64,000 nucleotides of DNA from Sycobia sp. Sy_11. Its lineage: Eukaryota > Arthropoda > Insecta > Hymenoptera > Epichrysomallidae. Below the pieces are notes generated by a model that worked only from the letters and a program-made list of their open reading frames with translations, had not been told where the DNA came from and made no database searches. The DNA is taken from contig JACCIC010000002.1 in assembly GCA_018907035.1 (NCBI GenBank), positions 3,521,001 to 3,585,000 on the forward strand, written 5' to 3'. A program made the translations under genes and the position numbers. Shown here piece after piece: positions 59,499 through 64,000 of the stretch (within the stretch, counting starts at the first letter, position 1; the number at the start of each line of letters is the position of its first letter).

Positions 59499-62182
59499 TT
59501 CTGCAAGGGAATATTAATCGCAGCAGGACAGCTGATCACCTCCTTCTCCGGCTTTGCGACGATACTGATGCTGATATATTAATTATCAGCGAACAGTATC
59601 GGAACAGAGAAGGAGTAGGTTGGTTCACCGATAACTTTGGAACGGCAGCCATTTGGATTCCTGACCCACGAAAAACAAAAGTAGAGGATCATGGATCTGG
59701 AAATGGTTATGTTTGGGTACGATGCAATCGCATCACGTATGTGAGTTGCTATCTTACACCAAACCAAGCCATAGGTGACTACCAGATCATACTAGATGAC
59801 CTGGAAGACACCGTCAGAGAAATGAAAGGTGAGCTGGTGATGGCAGGTGACTTTAATGCAAGGGCCCTAGAATGGGGCATGGCGGGGCCCGACTCCAGGG
59901 GTCGAAGAGTCATGAAACTAGTGTCCAGACTAGGTCTAATAGTTCTAAATACTGGCAATATTTCGACCTTCAGGAGACCGGGATATGCCGAAACTATACC
60001 TGATGTGACATTTGCGACTGAACATCTGGCCTCTCGAATCCAGGACTGGCAGGTGATCGAGGACTACACAGCCAGCGATCACCAATACATCACATTCCGC
60101 GTATGTGATAGAACGCCAGGTTTCACTGGACACAATTCGCGAGGGCCCCCTAGATCGAACGTTGCAGAGATAAATAGAGAGAAATTCTCACAGGCCATGG
60201 AACGCGGTTAGCAAAGCCTTGTTAGGATTCAAAATGGCTCATCGACAATTCAACATGCCAGGGAGTTGACTAGCGCCACAATACGCATTCTACGCGGGGT
60301 TTGCGAAGAGTCGATGCCGCGCAAAGTGGTTGGTGGAAAAAGACGTCCTGTTTACTGGTGGACGGCTGAGATAGTTGACATGAGGCGTAGGTGTTTACAT
60401 CTACGACGAATGTCACAGAGAGCTCGTAAACACGGAGATGACGTTACTTTGAGGAGGGCTGAATTCAAGCTATCTAAGAAAGCCCTTCGACGAGCGATCG
60501 AGGCCAGCAAACGCTGATGCTGGAAGGCGCTGTGTACAGGCATAGATGGGGATCCATGGGGAAGGGGATACAGGGTAGTTGCTGGAAAACTGGGAGCTCA
60601 TGGAAACATGGGCACCTTGGACTCCGGCACAATGCGGACCATCGTAGATACCCTGTTCCCCATCCACCCTGACAGAACTGATCCAGCTCCACCGAAACGA
60701 GAACTGGATGTACTTCTTTTCAGCAAGGAGGAGCTCGGTAGAGCCGTGAGAACCATGCGGAATAAGAGGGCTCCCGGACTTGACGGAATTCCAGGAGAGG
60801 TGCTGAAAATCGTAGTTGAGGAGCATCCAGAACTCCATCTGTCGATGTACAATTCGTGCTTGACAGCTGGTTTATTCTATTCTAGCTGGAAGGTGGCGAA
60901 ACGACATGGGCATAGGCGAAACAACTTATCGACAAGGGCAAGGGTCCGCCGGAGGCGCCCTCGTCGTATCGACCTTTATGTATGTTAGATACAGCTGGAA
61001 AGTTGATGGAGCGTCTATTGAAGCCACGACTCCTGGGGGCTGTTGCTGCTGCCGGCGGCTTGGCTGACAGACGGATTCCGGGGAGGCAGGGCGACGGTGG
61101 ACGCAATCCTCGAGGTTGTTGATGCGGCGAGGCGTACAGAGAGGGGTAATCACTACTCTCGACCTGTTTGCCTCCTGGCTACCCTTGACGTTCGGAATGC
61201 CTTCAACTCTGTTGGATGGGCAAATGTTTTGAGGGCCATGGAGCGAGATTTTCGGATGCCAGCTTATATACTTCGTATATTGGATGACTACCTTAAGGAT
61301 CGATACTTGGTTTACGAGACATCGGATGGTCGGAGAAGGAAAAAACTTAGTTCCGGGGTGGTTCAGGGGTCTGTACTCGGAGCCGACATGTGGAACGTTT
61401 CATATGACGGAATACTCTGGATGCAGAAGCCTGAGGACACATTTCTGGTTGGATAGGCAGATGATGTAGCAGCTCTTATCATCGCTAGAGATTATGACGC
61501 TGCACAGATGCGACTCAATCAGTTGATGCGTCGAGTGGAGAGATGGATGGAGAACAATGGGTTAGAACTGGCGGCGGAGAGAACGGAGATCGTGCTCTTA
61601 ACTAAGAAACGTATCCCAAAGATACGCCTTATGCAGGTTGGAGACACGATAGTGCGTACCAAAGCAGTTGTAAGGTACCTGGGGGTGACGCTTGATTCCA
61701 AGCTGACCTTCTGGGACAAAATAAAAAAAGTGGCGGATAGAGCTGCCCGAGTGCCAGCGCAACTTAGCAGGTTGATGGCCAATGTCGGCAGTCCAGCACC
61801 CTGCAAGCGGCGTCTGCTCATAAGGACAGCTGAATTCATCATGCTATATGGCGCGGAGGTATGGGCCGATGCACTGATGGTCCAAAAATATAGAAAAAGA
61901 ATGACGGCAGTGCAGCGTAGAGGGGCATTACGCGTCGTGAGCTCCTACCGTACGGTCTCCAAGTCGGCGGTGCTGGTAATCGCATGTGTTACCCCCATTG
62001 ATCTCCAGGCACAAGAAAAGAAATTTGTCCACCAGAATAAAAATATTCTCGGCAGAATAGAGGCAGCTGCACGGGCCAGAGCTGCCACGATGACCGAATG
62101 GCAGAAGCGCATTTTTTCAGTGCGAGGTGTTTCGCCTCGAAAGGGAGTGCCTCTGGAGAGACGTAGGACAATGTGGGCCTGA
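59489..62182 (+). pseudogene. LINE ORF2 (endonuclease/reverse transcriptase), broken
   Basis: One reading frame holds nearly the whole protein. The APE endonuclease at 59489-60120 shows LQGNINRSR, IISEQYRN, AGDFNARALEWG and SDHQYITF. Reverse transcriptase shows NKRAPGLDGIPGEVLK (about 60760), ATLDVRNAFNSV (about 61180), GVVQGSVLG (about 61360) and ADDVAALI (61457). Lesions are TAG at 60209, TGA at 60515, a compensated frameshift between about 60900 and 61040, and TAG at 61454 exactly where the Tyr or Phe of the YADD/FADD box belongs. A frameshift near 62130 is followed by a C-terminal WSRICNFCKAIL-like segment in another frame to about 62287. It cannot produce a working enzyme. Confidence 0.85.
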
Positions 62183-62408
62183 TAACATCGTCCGGCTGAT
62201 GCTGGAGAGTCCTGAGAAGTGGTCTAGGATTTGCAATTTCTGCAAAGCCATCCTGGACCACAAAAGAAGCATTGAAGAAGGCGTGTAAGCCCGCAAGGGC
62301 GAACAGGATGGCGTAGCCCAGAAGTAATGTCCTCATAGACGGTTCCTGGGCTGCACTTACGCCATCGTGAGGAGGTCTCCTCGGTGCACGCCTGCCGACA
62401 CCGACTCG

Positions 62409-62426
62409 CAGCTCTTTTCAGAGCTG
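62409..62426 (+). other. Histone-type stem-loop sequence in LINE 3' region
   Basis: CAGCTCTTTTCAGAGCTG can form a 7-bp stem with a TTTC loop. Its core CTCTTTTCAGAG is the same as in the animal replication-dependent histone mRNA 3' stem-loop (GGCTCTTTTCAGAGCC), differing at the stem base. It lies upstream of the poly(A) in the LINE tail. This could be chance. Confidence 0.5.
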
Positions 62427-62570
62427 TGGGAAGCAGTCGAGGGGAATGCACTGGGGAGGTAGTTTTTTAGTGGGTATGTCCTCACAGGTGAGTCCTACAT
62501 ACCCGGGGAGCGGTCTCCGGAATCCATAAAGGATTTTTTCTCCTCCTCCTCCTCCTCAAAAAAAAAAAAA

Positions 62571-62583
62571 TTGATAATTACTT
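62571..62583. repeat. Right target-site duplication of R1-clade LINE
   Basis: Exact copy of 57386-57398. Confidence 0.9.
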
Positions 62584-63689
62584 ATTTATAGTTTGTCGTA
62601 CTATAGAATAATTTGAATAATATTCAAAGTATAAATCTTATAATTTGAATTATTAATTCTAATATTTTATCAGAAGCATGATCATCATCCTTATAGTATA
62701 TTCATTTTATTATTTAAACATAATTTTTAGTTATTATTAATAGAAAAGCACTGTTAAAAATTAACTGCGTTTTATAGATATAAAAAAAAACTTTTAACTA
62801 AAGTACAATAGTTGAAGAGTTTGATGTATTCTTAGCGTAGTAAGAATTTTTAATGCAACTCCTCATGTATTTTATAAAAAACGAAAGTTCCAAATATTAA
62901 TACATAAATTATTCTATAATTAAATTAAAAATTAGTTCGCCGATATAGTCCTACTGATTGTGATAAAGGCAAACATAATAATATATGTTCTTAAGATATT
63001 AAGAAATTTTCTACTTATAAATCTTATATGTATTTTTCAAAACTTTATATAAAATGTTTTTCTAATTTCAGTAATCTATTAAGTTAAAAATAGATACATA
63101 AAAATATATGTAATTATATTGTAAATCTTTTCATAGTAAAACAACAAAAATTTTGTATACCTGAATAATATTTATACAAAATATTTTTCTTATAAATAAT
63201 ATATAGCAAGTCTCCCGAAAATTAGAAAAAAAGGGGGGGCTACATCACGGCAGTGGACGATGGTGTTCGGGCAGTGTCGGGCGTGACCCTCCACGGTACC
63301 AAATACAAATTTGATCGTAACAATTATTAACAATAACAATGATAATTAAAATAATAATAGCTGAGTATAATACTCTTAAGGTAATTATAATAATGGGAAC
63401 TAATTATACTTTTTACTGAACAATATTAATAAATTTTAAAAATTTCCCATATTTTTCACTTTACAAGATTACGTTAATGCATCAAATTATTATTTATATG
63501 AAAATACGCATTATGCTTCTTTTTCATACATAGAAAAAGTTCGAACTTTGGAAACCTTGTAAAATGCTTCTATTCGACTCTCAAAAAAAATATCGATTAT
63601 TAAATGCCATATAATAACATGACTCAAAAATATCGTGAAACAAATGGAACTCCAGTCATTAAGCGCGAATAACATTGTAGAAAAAGAAG
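62584..63689. other. AT-rich spacer, no gene seen
   Basis: AT-rich apart from a short GC-rich patch at 63228-63300 with no recognisable identity. Confidence 0.4.
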
Positions 63690-63960
63690 GCAGCGATAAA
63701 AGGACCCGTTATTTGCGTACTCAATCGAAGGGGTCGAATATAAGGGCTGCGCAAAGCGAATGGCAAGTATATTTATTCAGCTTCAATGTTCATAGCAGTT
63801 TACAAGCTCGCCGATACTTAGTATATGAGATTTTAGTTATGAAAATTCACGTTTTTTCCCAAGTCCGTCTATATATAATATATATTGCTTGATTTAATCT
63901 GTTTCCAACGAATCAGTAGAAAAATTGATTTATTTTCCAATGCCCATTTTGAAGTTCATT
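63690..63960. repeat. Repeat of sequence upstream of ICK gene 3
   Basis: Matches about 41027-41340 in the same orientation. The 85-residue frame across it (63635-63892) is not conserved in the other copy and is not called. Confidence 0.5.
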
Positions 63961-64000
63961 CACACATTTATAATAAAATTGGTTAAATCAAATTTTTTAT

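Larger units (their letters stand above)
57399..62570 (+). mobile_element. Full-length R1-clade LINE, inactivated
   Basis: A 5.17-kb non-LTR retrotransposon: 5'UTR 57399-58333, gag-like ORF1 58334-59498, ORF2 (endonuclease plus reverse transcriptase) from 59489, a 3' region, and poly(A) 62558-62570. Perfect 13-bp target duplications flank it. It is much richer in GC than its surroundings. Three CCHC-type knuckles in ORF1, an APE endonuclease at the start of ORF2 and a short ORF1/ORF2 overlap are typical of the R1 clade. R1 itself targets 28S rDNA, but this copy sits in AT-rich non-ribosomal DNA, so it is either a non-specific member or a stray insertion. Perfect target duplications suggest recent insertion, yet both ORFs carry stops and frameshifts. 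Confidence 0.9.

Noticed and set aside
59203..61106. Many minus-strand frames in the LINE
   Set aside because: They are shadows of the + strand ORF1 and ORF2, which carry the zinc-knuckle, endonuclease and reverse-transcriptase motifs.

Overview
The window looks like AT-rich nuclear DNA of an insect. A hymenopteran, possibly an ant, is my best inference, from the OCLP1-like small knottin genes, the many mariner elements, an R1-clade LINE, a Bel/Pao fragment and a mitochondrial insert with AT-rich insect-style ND6-cytb order. No housekeeping gene is visible. Nearly all long open frames are transposon remnants or chance frames. The genes that look functional are four small, three-exon genes, all on the + strand. 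Each encodes a secreted peptide of about 61-62 residues with a signal peptide and a six-cysteine inhibitor-cystine-knot (ICK) pattern.

Layout. (1) About 0.58-25.9 kb is built from three copies of a segmental duplication: unit 1 about 580-7210, unit 2 about 7211-15990, and a shortened unit 3 about 21635-25970. Insertions are staggered between them. Unit 1 alone has two MITE-like elements and a ND6-cytb numt. Unit 2 alone has a Bel/Pao fragment. Units 2 and 3 share two mariner insertions. (2) ICK gene 1 (16497-18924) lies just after unit 2 and carries a histone H3 pseudogene in its first intron. (3) 26-35 kb holds two degraded non-LTR retrotransposons (26.1-27.95 kb on -, 32.7-33.5 kb on +), a 5S-like fragment and long AT-rich spacers. 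(4) ICK gene 2 (35940-38504) has a nearly intact mariner in intron 2. (5) ICK gene 3 (44109-47021, with a second H3 pseudogene) and ICK gene 4 (53216-55380) sit in paired duplications (about 41.6-47.37 kb and 50.99-55.73 kb). Between them is a mariner that appears to be interrupted by a LINE endonuclease fragment. (6) 57399-62570 is a full-length but inactivated R1-clade LINE flanked by a perfect 13-bp target duplication. (7) The last kilobase repeats DNA that lies upstream of ICK gene 3, so the array may continue past the right edge.

The main biology is therefore a tandem, recently expanded and diversifying family of ICK peptide genes. They share one exon plan: signal peptide exon, then an exon with cysteines 1-5, then an exon with cysteine 6. 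They also share TATA-like promoter elements (three of four copies), a 5'UTR splice acceptor and polyA signals. Whether the peptides are venom components, neuropeptide-like modulators or defence peptides cannot be told from sequence. Coordinates of decayed elements are approximate to tens of bases unless terminal repeats define them. Splice sites were read by eye.
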